Shown here in pieces: positions 1-9,180 of a stretch of DNA of 32,655 nucleotides (position 1 is its first letter; every line of letters begins with the position of its first letter). The stretch comes from Acidobacteriota bacterium (GTDB lineage Bacteria; Acidobacteriota; Vicinamibacteria; Vicinamibacterales; UBA2999). The stretch lies in assembly GCA_009694735.1 (NCBI GenBank), contig SHUG01000019.1, positions 1 through 32,655 on the forward strand. The letters are read 5' to 3'. A program made the translations under genes and the position numbers. Under the pieces are notes generated by a model. That model searched no databases, was not told the origin of the DNA, and was given only the letters and a program-made list of their open reading frames with translations.

Positions 1-153
1 CAGTGGCATTCGCCCACCTCTGAGGGCACGACCGTGCACACCCTGCGCAAGGGCGACATGCTCCTGATTCCGCGCGGTGCTCCGCACAAGCGCAGCACCG
101 CAGGCAGCGTGACCTTCATGCTGATCTCGGTGACCAGCCCCCTCAAAGGGTAG
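1..153 (+). CDS. Cupin-domain protein, C-terminal end only (5' truncated by window)
   Basis: Frame 1 is open from the first base to a TAG at 151-153 and encodes about 50 residues. Visible pieces are HTLRKGDMLLIPRGAPHKRS and a following VTFMLISVTSP strand. The pattern 'G-D-x-x-x-I-P-x-G-x-P-H' is the second conserved cupin motif, whose His normally helps hold the metal. Cupins are small beta-barrels used as dioxygenases, isomerases or sensors. The substrate cannot be told from this fragment, and the N-terminal half with the first metal motif lies outside the window. Confidence 0.6.
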   Translation, partial: QWHSPTSEGTTVHTLRKGDMLLIPRGAPHKRSTAGSVTFMLISVTSPLKG

Positions 154-203
154 TGCGTGAGGTCGGGTCAGTCCCGTCCCTGTCGTTGGGGACGCTGACG
201 CAC
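154..203 (+). terminator. Possible branched stem-loop after the cupin gene
   Basis: Directly after the cupin stop codon, GTGC at 154-157 can pair with GCAC at 200-203, and GTCAG at 167-171 with CTGAC at 195-199. A shorter inner arm (TCCC near 177-180 with GGGG at 188-191) is also possible. There is no strong T-run afterwards. It may be a terminator or a dispersed palindromic element. Folding was judged by eye only. Confidence 0.3.
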
Positions 204-251
204 GCCCGGTTTCTCCTACCATCTCCCCCGTGTCTAGAGCAATGGCCGGGC

Positions 252-278
252 TTGCGCGTAGCACGAGTGTGCTACAGT
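252..278 (+). promoter_or_regulatory. Operator palindrome and probable promoter of the ParDE-type operon
   Basis: A perfect inverted repeat, GTAGCAC-GAGT-GTGCTAC, lies at 258-275, ending 35 nt before the antitoxin ATG at 311. A possible -35 (TTGCGC, 252-257) sits just upstream. A possible -10 (TACAGT, 273-278) overlaps the right arm, although the 15-nt spacing is short. Ribbon-helix-helix antitoxins bind such palindromes as dimers and repress their own operon. The location between -35 and -10 fits autoregulation. The palindrome is seen directly; its function is inferred. Confidence 0.5.
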
Positions 279-310
279 GGCTCGGTTCCTGCACCGTGCC
301 TGGAGGCCTC

Positions 311-595
311 ATGTCGACGACCACCATTCGCCTTCCCGATGATCTGAAAGCCCGCGTTGCTGCCGCGGCGAAACGTTCCGGCACCACCGCGCACGCCTTC
401 ATCCTCGAGGCCATCGCGGAGAAGGCCCAGGCCGACGGCCTCCGCGCTGATTTCGCGATCGTCGCCGAAGAGCGCTACGCCGGAGTCGTTTCCTCCGGCA
501 AGACGATCCCCTGGCACGAAATGCGCGAGTACATGCGGGCTCGGCTCGCCGGCAAGACGGCACGGCGCCCGCCGGCCCGCAAACTGGCTCGCTGA
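311..595 (+). CDS. Ribbon-helix-helix (CopG/ParD-like) antitoxin
   Basis: The 94-residue protein begins STTTIRLPDDLKARVAAAAK, the N-terminal beta strand and first helix of the ribbon-helix-helix DNA-binding fold (about residues 1-45). The C-terminal half is charged and ends in an Arg/Lys/Pro-rich tail that probably wraps the toxin. ATG 311 was chosen because GGAGG lies at 302-306 and because the strand motif starts immediately after it; the frame is open further upstream without family support. The stop is 2 nt before the toxin gene, so the two are translationally coupled. Expected role: neutralise the ParE-like toxin and repress the operon through the upstream palindrome. Confidence 0.8.
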   Translation: MSTTTIRLPDDLKARVAAAAKRSGTTAHAFILEAIAEKAQADGLRADFAIVAEERYAGVVSSGKTIPWHEMREYMRARLAGKTARRPPARKLAR

Positions 596-597
596 GC

Positions 598-903
598 ATG
601 TCGCGAGTCGAGCTGGCCCCGGAACTCGGCGACGATATCGATCGCATCCTCGATCACTTGGCCAAACATAACGTGACCGATCCCGGTCGACGAATCGGTG
701 AGATCATCGAAGCGATCAACGCTCTGGAGCACAACCCGCTGATTGGGCGACCGGCCGAAAACGACCTGCGTGAGCTGGTGATCGGCCGTCGCTCGCGCGG
801 TTACGTAGCCCTTTACCGATATCTGGCCGAGCTGGACATCGTACTCGTGCTCGCCCTGCGCAGTCAGCGCGAGGCGGGCTACGCCGAGCGCGGCTCGCGA
901 TGA
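598..903 (+). CDS. RelE/ParE-family toxin
   Basis: This 101-residue protein has the RelE/ParE layout: an N-terminal helical hairpin (APELGDDIDRILDHLAKHNV), a middle segment with PLIGRPAENDLRELVIG, then the C-terminal strands GYVALYRYLAELDIVLVLAL followed by R-S-Q-R-E-A-G-Y. The 'NPLIGRP...R-E-L' and 'Y-R...V-L-L-R-xx-R-x-A-G-Y' patterns are typical of ParE-like toxins, which poison gyrase; RelE relatives instead cleave mRNA on the ribosome. Sequence alone does not separate the two activities with certainty. It starts 2 nt after the antitoxin stop, giving the usual antitoxin-first order. No mobile-element genes flank it. Confidence 0.8.
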   Translation: MSRVELAPELGDDIDRILDHLAKHNVTDPGRRIGEIIEAINALEHNPLIGRPAENDLRELVIGRRSRGYVALYRYLAELDIVLVLALRSQREAGYAERGSR

Positions 904-986
904 CTCTCCAGAGGAAACCGCTGCACGCGCGTCGGCCTTGCGATCGACGCCAAGGATGCGCGGGCCGCAGCGTGGTTGGCGTCAAG

Positions 987-1388
987 CTACGCGCCGTTGG
1001 CGTCCATGCCGACATTCGACAGGCGATCGGCGTCCTTGTTCTTCTCGCGCGGCACGTGCGCGAAGCTGACGTTGCCGATCTGCATCACCAGCATCTTCGC
1101 CCGGTGATACAGGGGTTTCAGGCCCTCGTTCTTCACCTTGTAGTTCCCCCGCATCTGCTCGACCAGCAGCAGCGAATCGCCCTTCACCGACAGGGCGGTG
1201 ATGTCGTGGTCGGCCGCCCATTGGAGCGCGGCGATCAGGCCGTTGTACTCGGCGACATTGTTCGTGGCCACTCCAAGGGCGCCGCTCAACTCCGCCACCA
1301 CGGTGCCGTCGTCGTTGACGATGTACGCGCCCCAGCCAGCCGGGCCAGGATTGCCCCGCGAGCCGCCGTCGAAATACGCGGTAATCAC
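987..1388 (-). CDS. Ribonuclease HI family protein
   Basis: The 133-residue protein is a single RNase H fold that would cut the RNA strand of RNA-DNA hybrids. The metal-binding carboxylates are in place: D7 (AYFDGGSRGNPGPAGWGAY), E47 (NNVAEYNGL), D71 (VKGDSLLLVEQM) and D121 (NKDADRLSN). The start is the GTG at 1388-1386, which overlaps the TGA of the upstream zinc-ribbon gene (GTGA). An upstream-extended reading of the frame has no family support. The short form with GNPGP is the 'RNase HI family/reverse-transcriptase-like' subgroup rather than E. coli-type RnhA. Overlap with the zinc-ribbon gene implies translational coupling. Confidence 0.9.
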   Translation of the reverse strand: MITAYFDGGSRGNPGPAGWGAYIVNDDGTVVAELSGALGVATNNVAEYNGLIAALQWAADHDITALSVKGDSLLLVEQMRGNYKVKNEGLKPLYHRAKMLVMQIGNVSFAHVPREKNKDADRLSNVGMDANGA

Positions 1389-2140
1389 TGGACGGGTGCG
1401 TCGGGTGTAGCAGGTGCCGCGGGTGCGCCGGGCTTCGGCGGGATGAAATAGAGGATGCGGTTGCAGCTGTCGCACTGCACGATCTGATCGTTCTTGAGCA
1501 CGTGGACGAACACCGCCGGGCGCAGGCGCACCTGGCACACGGTGCAGCGTTCGCCTTCCGCGCGGGCGACGGCGGTGCCGCGCACCTTGGCAATGCGCCC
1601 GAAGGTGTCGATGAGGCCCTTGTCGTTCAACCCGGCCACCAGGCGCTCGCGGGCGGTGGCGCATTCCGTGACGACGCCCTGCTGGACAATGACGTCCTGC
1701 TCGATGGCGCCACGCTCGGTGCCGACCTTGGCTTGCGCGGCCTTGAGCGCGGCTGCGGCCTTCTTGATGGTGGCGTTGATGTCGTCGGCCTCCATCATGT
1801 TGATCAAACTTTTCTCTTCCTGGACGCCGACCTCGACCGCCGCCGCGTCGATCTGGTGTTGCATGGCGCGGAACTCGTCGTTGGTCTTGACCTGCATCAA
1901 CTGGTCTTTGTACTTGCCCTGGCGCTGCTGGACGGCGGCCAGGTCCTTGTCGACCAGGCCGCGGCGGGTCTTGTTTTCGGCGAGGGCGTGCTTGGCGGTG
2001 TCGAGGGCGGTAGTGGCGCCCTGCAGGAGGGCGTCGAGCGCGGCGATGCGTCCGGGCGCTTCCGCGATGGCTTTGGCGGCCACCGCGGCTTTGCTTTCGA
2101 TCTCTTGCAGGTGGATCAGCCGTTCAAGATCGGGAAGCAT
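1385..2140 (-). CDS. Coiled-coil protein with C-terminal C4 zinc ribbon (DUF164/zf-RING_7 family)
   Basis: The protein has 251 residues. Residues 1-170 form a long Ala/Lys/Glu-rich coiled coil starting LPDLERLIHLQEIESKAAV. Residues 195-235 carry a zinc ribbon with C199-x2-C202 and C223-x2-C226 (the pairs CTVC and CDSC). A Pro/Ala-rich tail follows. The family is widespread in bacteria and its function is not settled; a nucleic-acid-binding or scaffold role is usually guessed. The ATG at 2140 is preceded closely by AAGGA. The gene lies 16 nt after the tRNA and overlaps the RNase H gene, so it is probably part of the rpoD transcript. Confidence 0.88.
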   Translation of the reverse strand: MLPDLERLIHLQEIESKAAVAAKAIAEAPGRIAALDALLQGATTALDTAKHALAENKTRRGLVDKDLAAVQQRQGKYKDQLMQVKTNDEFRAMQHQIDAAAVEVGVQEEKSLINMMEADDINATIKKAAAALKAAQAKVGTERGAIEQDVIVQQGVVTECATARERLVAGLNDKGLIDTFGRIAKVRGTAVARAEGERCTVCQVRLRPAVFVHVLKNDQIVQCDSCNRILYFIPPKPGAPAAPATPDAPVQ

Positions 2141-2156
2141 TAGTCCTTAAAAAAAG

Positions 2157-2230
<74 letters not shown>

Positions 2231-2234
2231 TCGG

Positions 2235-3947
<1,713 letters not shown>

Positions 3948-4021
3948 ATCGCGTGCGACCCCCAAAACCGGTGTGTAAGGGACAACCCCTGTTAGGTTTG
4001 TCCTCCAGAGAGCAGAGCCCT

Positions 4022-5803
4022 TTATTGTAGCTCTTTTGGCGGCTTCATCGCCTCGAGAGCGCGAACCATTTGCGACTTCTTGGCCAGCAGGGCCATCGAC
4101 GCTGGACCGCTATCCCCCATATCTTGTAAGCGTTTGAGCTCTCTTTGGACGTCGGCCAGCTCCCGCTCAAGCCGCACGTACTTCAAGGCCACCACGCACA
4201 GGTCCGGGAGCACCGCGGGAGGGGAGGGTTCCGCTGCCACCGAGGCCAGCAGTGCCGCCTCCTGAGTAGTTAGACGCTCCATGAGCGCACCAGGCACATC
4301 TTCGGGTGTCACGTCGAGTTGCTGCGCCGTGCGCAGAATGTTCGCCGTGCTAAGTCCTTTCAAGTCTTCGGGTTCGAGCTGTCTCAACCACTGCATGGTG
4401 CCGGCCGGGTCATGCACCAGGCTCCAGATCAGGCCCTTCTCGGCTTTCCGGACGTTCCCCTGAAGGCTCGGCACCCGCTCGGCCGGTAGCTCGGTTTTAC
4501 GATTGGCGGCTGCTTTCCTGATCTCGGCGCGAACCACTTCTTCCGTGACGCGGGCCTTGTGGGCCAGCCGATCGGCAAACTGATCTCGCACGGCCGGGTC
4601 GGGAATGCGGGCCGCCACCCCGAGCATCCGCTTCAGGAACTCGCGCCGGCTGTCGTCTCGGGTGAGGTCGTGCTCAGCGGCCGCGCGGTCGAGCAGGAAC
4701 TCCAGGTAGCGCCGCGAATTCTTGAGCTGCTCCCGAAAGGCCTCGGCGCCATGCTTCTGGACGAAGGTGTCGGGATCCTCGCGCCCCGGCAATGTCATCA
4801 CGTTGACGTCGAATCCTTCGGCGACCAGTAACTCCGAACTGCGCTCGGCCGCCGTTTGCCCCGCGCTGTCGGGGTCGTAGCAGAGCACGGTCTTCGAGGT
4901 AAAGCGATGCAGGATCTGCGCTTGTTGCGGCGTCAGCGCGGTGCCGCAGGTCGCCACCACCGGGAAGCCGCCGGCCTGATACACCTGCGCGAAGTCGAAG
5001 TAGCCCTCGACGATGATCGCGTAGCGCACCTTGCGCAAATCGCTCTTCGTGAGGTTGAGCCCGTAGAGCGTGCGGCTCTTGGTGTAGATCGGCGTCTCGG
5101 GCGAGTTCAGGTACTTCGGCTGCTGGTCTTGGTCGAGCGCGCGGCCACCGAAAGCGATGACCGTTCCGGTGTCGCGCGCGATCGGTACCATCAGGCGATT
5201 TCTGAACCGATCCGCCTCGCTCCCATCGTCTCGCCGCGAGACCAGGCCGCTCGTGACGAGCTGCAGGGGAGAGAAGCCCTGCTTCAGCAGGCGTTGCCGA
5301 AGCGCATCGCGTCCCTGTGGCGCGTAGCCGAGTTGCAGTTTCTCGATCGTCTGCCGGGTCAGCCCGCGATCTTTCAGCAGGTACTCGCGAATACGCCCGC
5401 CGGCCGCCGACTCGAGTTGCTCGCGAAAATGCGTCACCGCGATTTCGTGGATCTTGACGAGCGCTTCCCGCTCCGCCGCCGTCTCTCGCTGTTCGCCACT
5501 GGCTTCGAGATCGGGAATGGGAATGCCGAATCGCTGCGCGAGATTACGGACGGCCTCCTGGAAGCCGACCTTTTCCTGCAGCTCCATGAACTTGAAGACG
5601 TCGCCGCCGACCCCGCAGCCAAAGCAGTGGAAGAAGCCCTTGTCCTTGTTGACGGTAAAGGACGGGGTCTTCTCGCCGTGGAAGGGACAGAGGCCCTTGT
5701 AAGTGGCTCCCGCCTTGCGCAGCGACACCGAGTCCGAGACGACGGCGACAATGTCCGCCGCCGCGCGCACTTCGTCGATGAACGTTTGGGGAAACAGGGC
5801 CAC
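4022..5803 (-). CDS. dnaG: DNA primase DnaG
   Basis: The protein has 593 residues, the usual length. It makes RNA primers for replication together with the DnaB helicase. The N-terminal zinc finger has C39, H42 ([11 protein letters not shown]), C60 and C63 ([13 protein letters not shown]). The catalytic TOPRIM core has E266 in [17 protein letters not shown] and D310/D312 in YDPDSAG, with the GTALTPQQ loop between them. The C-terminal helical segment, from about residue 440, is the expected helicase-binding region and is poorly conserved. The start is GTG at 5803 with GGAGG at 5814-5810, a 6-nt spacing. It sits between mutS2 and rpoD on the same strand. Confidence 0.97.
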   Translation of the reverse strand: MALFPQTFIDEVRAAADIVAVVSDSVSLRKAGATYKGLCPFHGEKTPSFTVNKDKGFFHCFGCGVGGDVFKFMELQEKVGFQEAVRNLAQRFGIPIPDLEASGEQRETAAEREALVKIHEIAVTHFREQLESAAGGRIREYLLKDRGLTRQTIEKLQLGYAPQGRDALRQRLLKQGFSPLQLVTSGLVSRRDDGSEADRFRNRLMVPIARDTGTVIAFGGRALDQDQQPKYLNSPETPIYTKSRTLYGLNLTKSDLRKVRYAIIVEGYFDFAQVYQAGGFPVVATCGTALTPQQAQILHRFTSKTVLCYDPDSAGQTAAERSSELLVAEGFDVNVMTLPGREDPDTFVQKHGAEAFREQLKNSRRYLEFLLDRAAAEHDLTRDDSRREFLKRMLGVAARIPDPAVRDQFADRLAHKARVTEEVVRAEIRKAAANRKTELPAERVPSLQGNVRKAEKGLIWSLVHDPAGTMQWLRQLEPEDLKGLSTANILRTAQQLDVTPEDVPGALMERLTTQEAALLASVAAEPSPPAVLPDLCVVALKYVRLERELADVQRELKRLQDMGDSGPASMALLAKKSQMVRALEAMKPPKELQ

Positions 5804-5903
5804 CGTGAGCCTCCAGCTTACCGCACGGGTGCGACCGGGACGATCGCCGCGGCTCAGCTACACCCTGCGCGAATGGGGACAGTCGAGCTGCCGAGATCTT
5901 CGA

Positions 5904-8294
5904 TCAGTCTTTCAAATCGACAATAGTGGCTCCGCCACCACCCTGGTTCTCCGGGGCGGGATAGTGCTTCTCGACCAGCGGATGGGTCTTCAGGAAGGCC
6001 TGCAGGCCCTTTCGTAACGCGCCCGTGCCGTGCCCGTGGACGATGCGCACTTGTTGCACGTCGGTGACCATCGTGTCGTCGAGAAAGCGCGAGACGCGAT
6101 CGATGGCTTCGTCGACCGTCATCCCGATCACCTTCAGCTCGCTCAGCATGCCCTCGCGCGGCTTGAGGTCCACGTGCACGCGGACCTTGCCCTTTGGCAA
6201 CCCGGTGCCGCTTCCGGCGCTACTGCCGCCAATCACGCGCACGTCTTTCAGCTTGGCGCGCATCCGCTTGCCACGGACGTCGATGTCGGCCTGGTTGCCG
6301 TCGATCGCGACGATGGTGCCTTCGAGCCCCATGCCGAGCGACACCTTGGCGCCAATGAACGGCTCGCGCGCCTCGCCGCGGCCCGGCGCCTCCGGCGCCT
6401 TGGTGTCGGCATGACGCAGGTCCTCGACAATGCGATCGATCTCGGCGCGTGCTGCTGCCTTCGCCGCGCCCGACTCGCCGGTGTTGATCGCCGCGCGCAG
6501 CGAGGCCTTTTCGGCGAGCGTCTCCGACTTCTCCTTCAGTTGATCGATCACCGCGTCGACGTCACGGCGGGCTTGCCGCAAGCGATCATCCAGCCGCTCG
6601 TTGAGGCGCTTCTTGAACACCTCTTCGCGCTCGGCCAGTGAGCGCTCCCGCTGCGACAGCGCGGTGCTCGTTTCATTGAAGCCGCGTCGTTCGCGCTCCA
6701 GCTTCGTGCGGTCGGCCTCGAGCGCGCGAGCCTGCGCATCGAGGCGCGAGAGGTGCGCCTGCAGGCGCTTCTGGTCGTCGCTCAAGTAGCCACGCGCCGC
6801 GGCAATCACCACCTGCGGCATGCCGAGCCGCTGCGCCATCTCGATGGCGAGACTGCGGCCGGGTGCGCCGTAGATCAGCCGATAGGTCGGGGCGAAATTC
6901 CGCGGATCGAACGCGAATGCCGCCACGGCGACGCCCTCGGTGCCGATGCCCCACGTCTTCACCGAATCGAAGTGGGTCGTGGCCATGACGAGCGCTCCGC
7001 GTTGACGGAAGTGCTGGACGATGGCCGTGGCGAGCGCGCCACCCTCGTTGGGGTCAGTGCCCGTGCCCACTTCGTCCAGCAGCACGAGCGCGGGGAGTTG
7101 CAGCTTACGTTCCATCGCCACCAGGTTGCTGATGTGCGACGAGAAGGTGCTGAGGCTGTTTTCAATCGACTGTTCGTCGCCGATGTCGGCGAACACCGAG
7201 CGGAATACCGGCAGCCGTGCCACCGTGGCCGGCAGGTGCAGCCCAGACTGCGCCATCAGCGCGAACAGCCCGGCGGTTTTGAGCGCCACGGTCTTGCCGC
7301 CCGTGTTGGGACCCGTGATCAGCAGCACCCGGTTCGGCGGATCGAGCAAGAGGTCCACCGGCACGGCCCGCTCGAGCATCGGGTGCCGCGCCCCCTTGAG
7401 TTCCAGGCTGGTATCAGCGGTAAATTCCGGCGCGATCCCGTTTACCTTCGAGCTGAAGCGGGCTTTCGCCTGCAGGGTGTCGAGGTCGCGCGCCACCTTC
7501 TGGATCACCGCGAGGTCGGCCGGCCTGCCGCGGAAGCGATCCGTCAATTCGAGGAGGATTCGAAAGACTTCCTCGCGCTCACGATCCTCGAGCTCGACAA
7601 TGTCGTTGTTGATCTCGACGGTGGCGGCAGGCTCCATGAACAGCGTCGCGCCGGTCGTGGAGCTGCCATGGACGATGCCCGGCACGTTGCCGCGGTGTTC
7701 GGCCCGCACCATGACCACGAACCGGCCGTTGCGCTCGGTGACGACTTCGTCTTGCAGGTACTTCGCCGAGCTGCCGCGCGTGAACTGCTCGAGCGTGCCG
7801 CGCAGCTTCTGGCGCTTCTGGCGAAGGTCATTGCGAATGCGCCGCAACTCTGGGCTGGCATGGTCCAGCACGTCGCCGCCGGGGTCGATGGCGTGTCGCA
7901 CCGCGGCCACTTCGTCCTTGAACGCCGCGACGTGGGCGACCAGCCTGGCGAGAATGGGGAAGTCACTGCCAGCGCGACGCACGCTGACGCTGGCCAGGTC
8001 CACCGAGTCGACGAAGTCCGCGAGCAGCCGCAGCTGCAGCGGCTCGAGCGGGCGTCCCGTGAGGGCCAGCGAGGCCAGCGCGTCGGGCAGACTCTCGCCG
8101 GCGCGCAGCGGGAAGAGCGGATGGCGCTCGAGAAAGCGCACGGTTTCGCTGGTTGCTTCCTGCGCGTCGACCACCGTCTGTGGTTCGGTCGACGGTGCCA
8201 GTGCCGACAGCGCGGCCGTGCCAAGCGGTGTCAACGCCAGCGCGGTGACGGCGTCAACGATGCGATCGAATTCCAGCGTTCTAAGAGCAAGCAT
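5904..8294 (-). CDS. mutS2: Endonuclease MutS2 (MutS-family ATPase with Smr domain)
   Basis: The protein has 796 residues. The core and clamp region fills residues 1-300. The ATPase has a Walker A GPNTGGKT at 328-335, a Walker B region LVLLDEVGTGTDP with D407-E408, and the downstream ATTHF motif. A long coiled coil follows at about 500-600. The C-terminal Smr domain (about 715-790) has HGHGTG at 753-758. MutS2 lacks the mismatch-recognition domain of MutS; it acts against recombination in some bacteria and in rescue of collided ribosomes in Bacillus. The usual Smr LDxR signature is replaced here by E719-L-K-V-I-G724. It is 39 nt downstream of larB and 100 nt upstream of dnaG. Confidence 0.96.
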   Translation of the reverse strand: MLALRTLEFDRIVDAVTALALTPLGTAALSALAPSTEPQTVVDAQEATSETVRFLERHPLFPLRAGESLPDALASLALTGRPLEPLQLRLLADFVDSVDLASVSVRRAGSDFPILARLVAHVAAFKDEVAAVRHAIDPGGDVLDHASPELRRIRNDLRQKRQKLRGTLEQFTRGSSAKYLQDEVVTERNGRFVVMVRAEHRGNVPGIVHGSSTTGATLFMEPAATVEINNDIVELEDREREEVFRILLELTDRFRGRPADLAVIQKVARDLDTLQAKARFSSKVNGIAPEFTADTSLELKGARHPMLERAVPVDLLLDPPNRVLLITGPNTGGKTVALKTAGLFALMAQSGLHLPATVARLPVFRSVFADIGDEQSIENSLSTFSSHISNLVAMERKLQLPALVLLDEVGTGTDPNEGGALATAIVQHFRQRGALVMATTHFDSVKTWGIGTEGVAVAAFAFDPRNFAPTYRLIYGAPGRSLAIEMAQRLGMPQVVIAAARGYLSDDQKRLQAHLSRLDAQARALEADRTKLERERRGFNETSTALSQRERSLAEREEVFKKRLNERLDDRLRQARRDVDAVIDQLKEKSETLAEKASLRAAINTGESGAAKAAARAEIDRIVEDLRHADTKAPEAPGRGEAREPFIGAKVSLGMGLEGTIVAIDGNQADIDVRGKRMRAKLKDVRVIGGSSAGSGTGLPKGKVRVHVDLKPREGMLSELKVIGMTVDEAIDRVSRFLDDTMVTDVQQVRIVHGHGTGALRKGLQAFLKTHPLVEKHYPAPENQGGGGATIVDLKD

Positions 8295-8295
8295 C

Positions 8296-8331
8296 GGGGT
8301 CCGGGGTCCGGGATCCGGGATCCCGGATCCC
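8296..8331. repeat. GGGATCC-type palindrome and short direct repeats
   Basis: The larB-mutS2 gap is almost filled by tandem variants of a GGGGTCC/GGGATCC unit. Positions 8310-8331 form a perfect 22-bp palindrome built from GGGATCC and CCGGATCCC arms. It begins 15 nt upstream of the mutS2 start and ends 2 nt from the larB stop. It could fold in the mRNA over the mutS2 ribosome-binding region, or be a dispersed repeat. The repeat itself is seen directly; any role is unknown. Confidence 0.8.
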
Positions 8332-8333
8332 GT

Positions 8334-9092
8334 CTATTCCAAGTGGTTAATCATGCTGGCGATACAGCCGGCGCCGTAGCCGTTGTCGATATTCACCACC
8401 GACACGCTGTTGGCGCACGAGTTGAGCATGCCGAGCAGCGCGGCGACGCCGCCGAAGCTTGCACCGTAGCCGATGCTCGTGGGCACCGCGATCACCGGCA
8501 CGCTGACCATGCCCGCGACGACGCTGGGCAACGCGCCTTCCATGCCGGCCACGACGATGATGACGCGCGCGGCTTCGAGGCGGGCGCGCTGCTTCAGGAT
8601 GCGATGGATGCCGGCCACGCCGACGTCATAGAGCCGATCGACGGTGTTGCCCATCAGCTCGGCCGTGACCGCCGCCTCTTCCGCGACCGGGATGTCGGAG
8701 GTGCCGGCCGAACAGAGGACGATGGTGCCCGCGCCCGCCGGAACGGTTCGCTTCACGGTAATGGCCCTGGCGACCTGGTGATACTCGGCCTCGGGCACCA
8801 GGACCTGGACCGCCTTCCAGGCGGCTTCGTCGGCCCGGGTGACCAGGAGTGGGTGGCCCCGGCCGACGATTTCGGCGGCAATGGTCGCAATTTGAGACGG
8901 TGTCTTGCCCAGTCCGAGGATGACTTCGGCAAAGCCCTGCCGCATCGACCGATGGTGGTCGACCTTTGCAAACCCAAGGTCCTCAAAGGGTTGGTCCCGA
9001 AACGCCCCCAGGAGTTGGGCGTAAGCCTGGGTGGTGTCGGTCCGGCCTTCGCGGACCTGTTCCAAAATGGTGCGTAATTCAGCCGGTGTCAT
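8334..9092 (-). CDS. larB: LarB-type carboxylase (nickel-pincer cofactor biosynthesis family)
   Basis: The 252-residue protein matches the LarB family, a relative of PurE. The C-terminal half carries the PurE-like signatures [53 protein letters not shown] and [17 protein letters not shown]226, in MLNSCANSV, fits the conserved family cysteine, and is followed by NIDNGYGAG. In Lactobacillus, LarB carboxylates and activates nicotinic acid adenine dinucleotide as the first step of the nickel-pincer cofactor of lactate racemase. LarC, LarE and LarA are not in this window, so either they lie elsewhere or the protein has another job. The gene is divergent from the glycosyltransferase, 88 nt away. 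Confidence 0.88.
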   Translation of the reverse strand: MTPAELRTILEQVREGRTDTTQAYAQLLGAFRDQPFEDLGFAKVDHHRSMRQGFAEVILGLGKTPSQIATIAAEIVGRGHPLLVTRADEAAWKAVQVLVPEAEYHQVARAITVKRTVPAGAGTIVLCSAGTSDIPVAEEAAVTAELMGNTVDRLYDVGVAGIHRILKQRARLEAARVIIVVAGMEGALPSVVAGMVSVPVIAVPTSIGYGASFGGVAALLGMLNSCANSVSVVNIDNGYGAGCIASMINHLE

Positions 9093-9113
9093 GACGCTAT
9101 CGTCCGTGTTTTG

Positions 9114-9143
9114 TTGACTTTACTGGTAGTCGATTCTTATAAT
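9114..9143 (+). promoter_or_regulatory. Near-consensus sigma-70 promoter of the glycosyltransferase gene
   Basis: TTGACT at 9114-9119 and a perfect TATAAT at 9138-9143 are separated by 18 nt. This predicts a start near 9150 and a leader of about 30 nt before ATG 9181. It is the best promoter in the window and stands out in GC-rich DNA. A second TTGAC occurs at 9146-9150, within the expected start region. Confidence 0.7.
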
Positions 9144-9158
9144 GGTTGACTGGAATAC

Positions 9159-9172
9159 GGGGCAGAAACCCC
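9159..9172 (+). promoter_or_regulatory. Small hairpin in the leader of the glycosyltransferase mRNA
   Basis: GGGG (9159-9162) and CCCC (9169-9172) flank the loop CAGAAA and end 8 nt before the ATG. No clear Shine-Dalgarno sequence is left outside the hairpin. The stem is only 4 bp of G:C, so it may be chance, but it could tune translation. Confidence 0.3.
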
Positions 9173-9180
9173 AATCATAG

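Noticed and set aside
3980-4003. GGACAA...TTGTCC inverted repeat between dnaG and rpoD
   Set aside because: The stem is only 6 bp with an 11-nt loop and no T-run, so it is not distinguishable from chance. It may still be worth folding as an attenuator.
6753-9077. Long plus-strand open frame opposite mutS2 and larB (about 770 codons)
   Set aside because: It spans two real minus-strand genes and their repeat-filled gap. It is rich in His/Arg/Gly/Ala with no domain and is explained by GC-biased codon use on the other strand.
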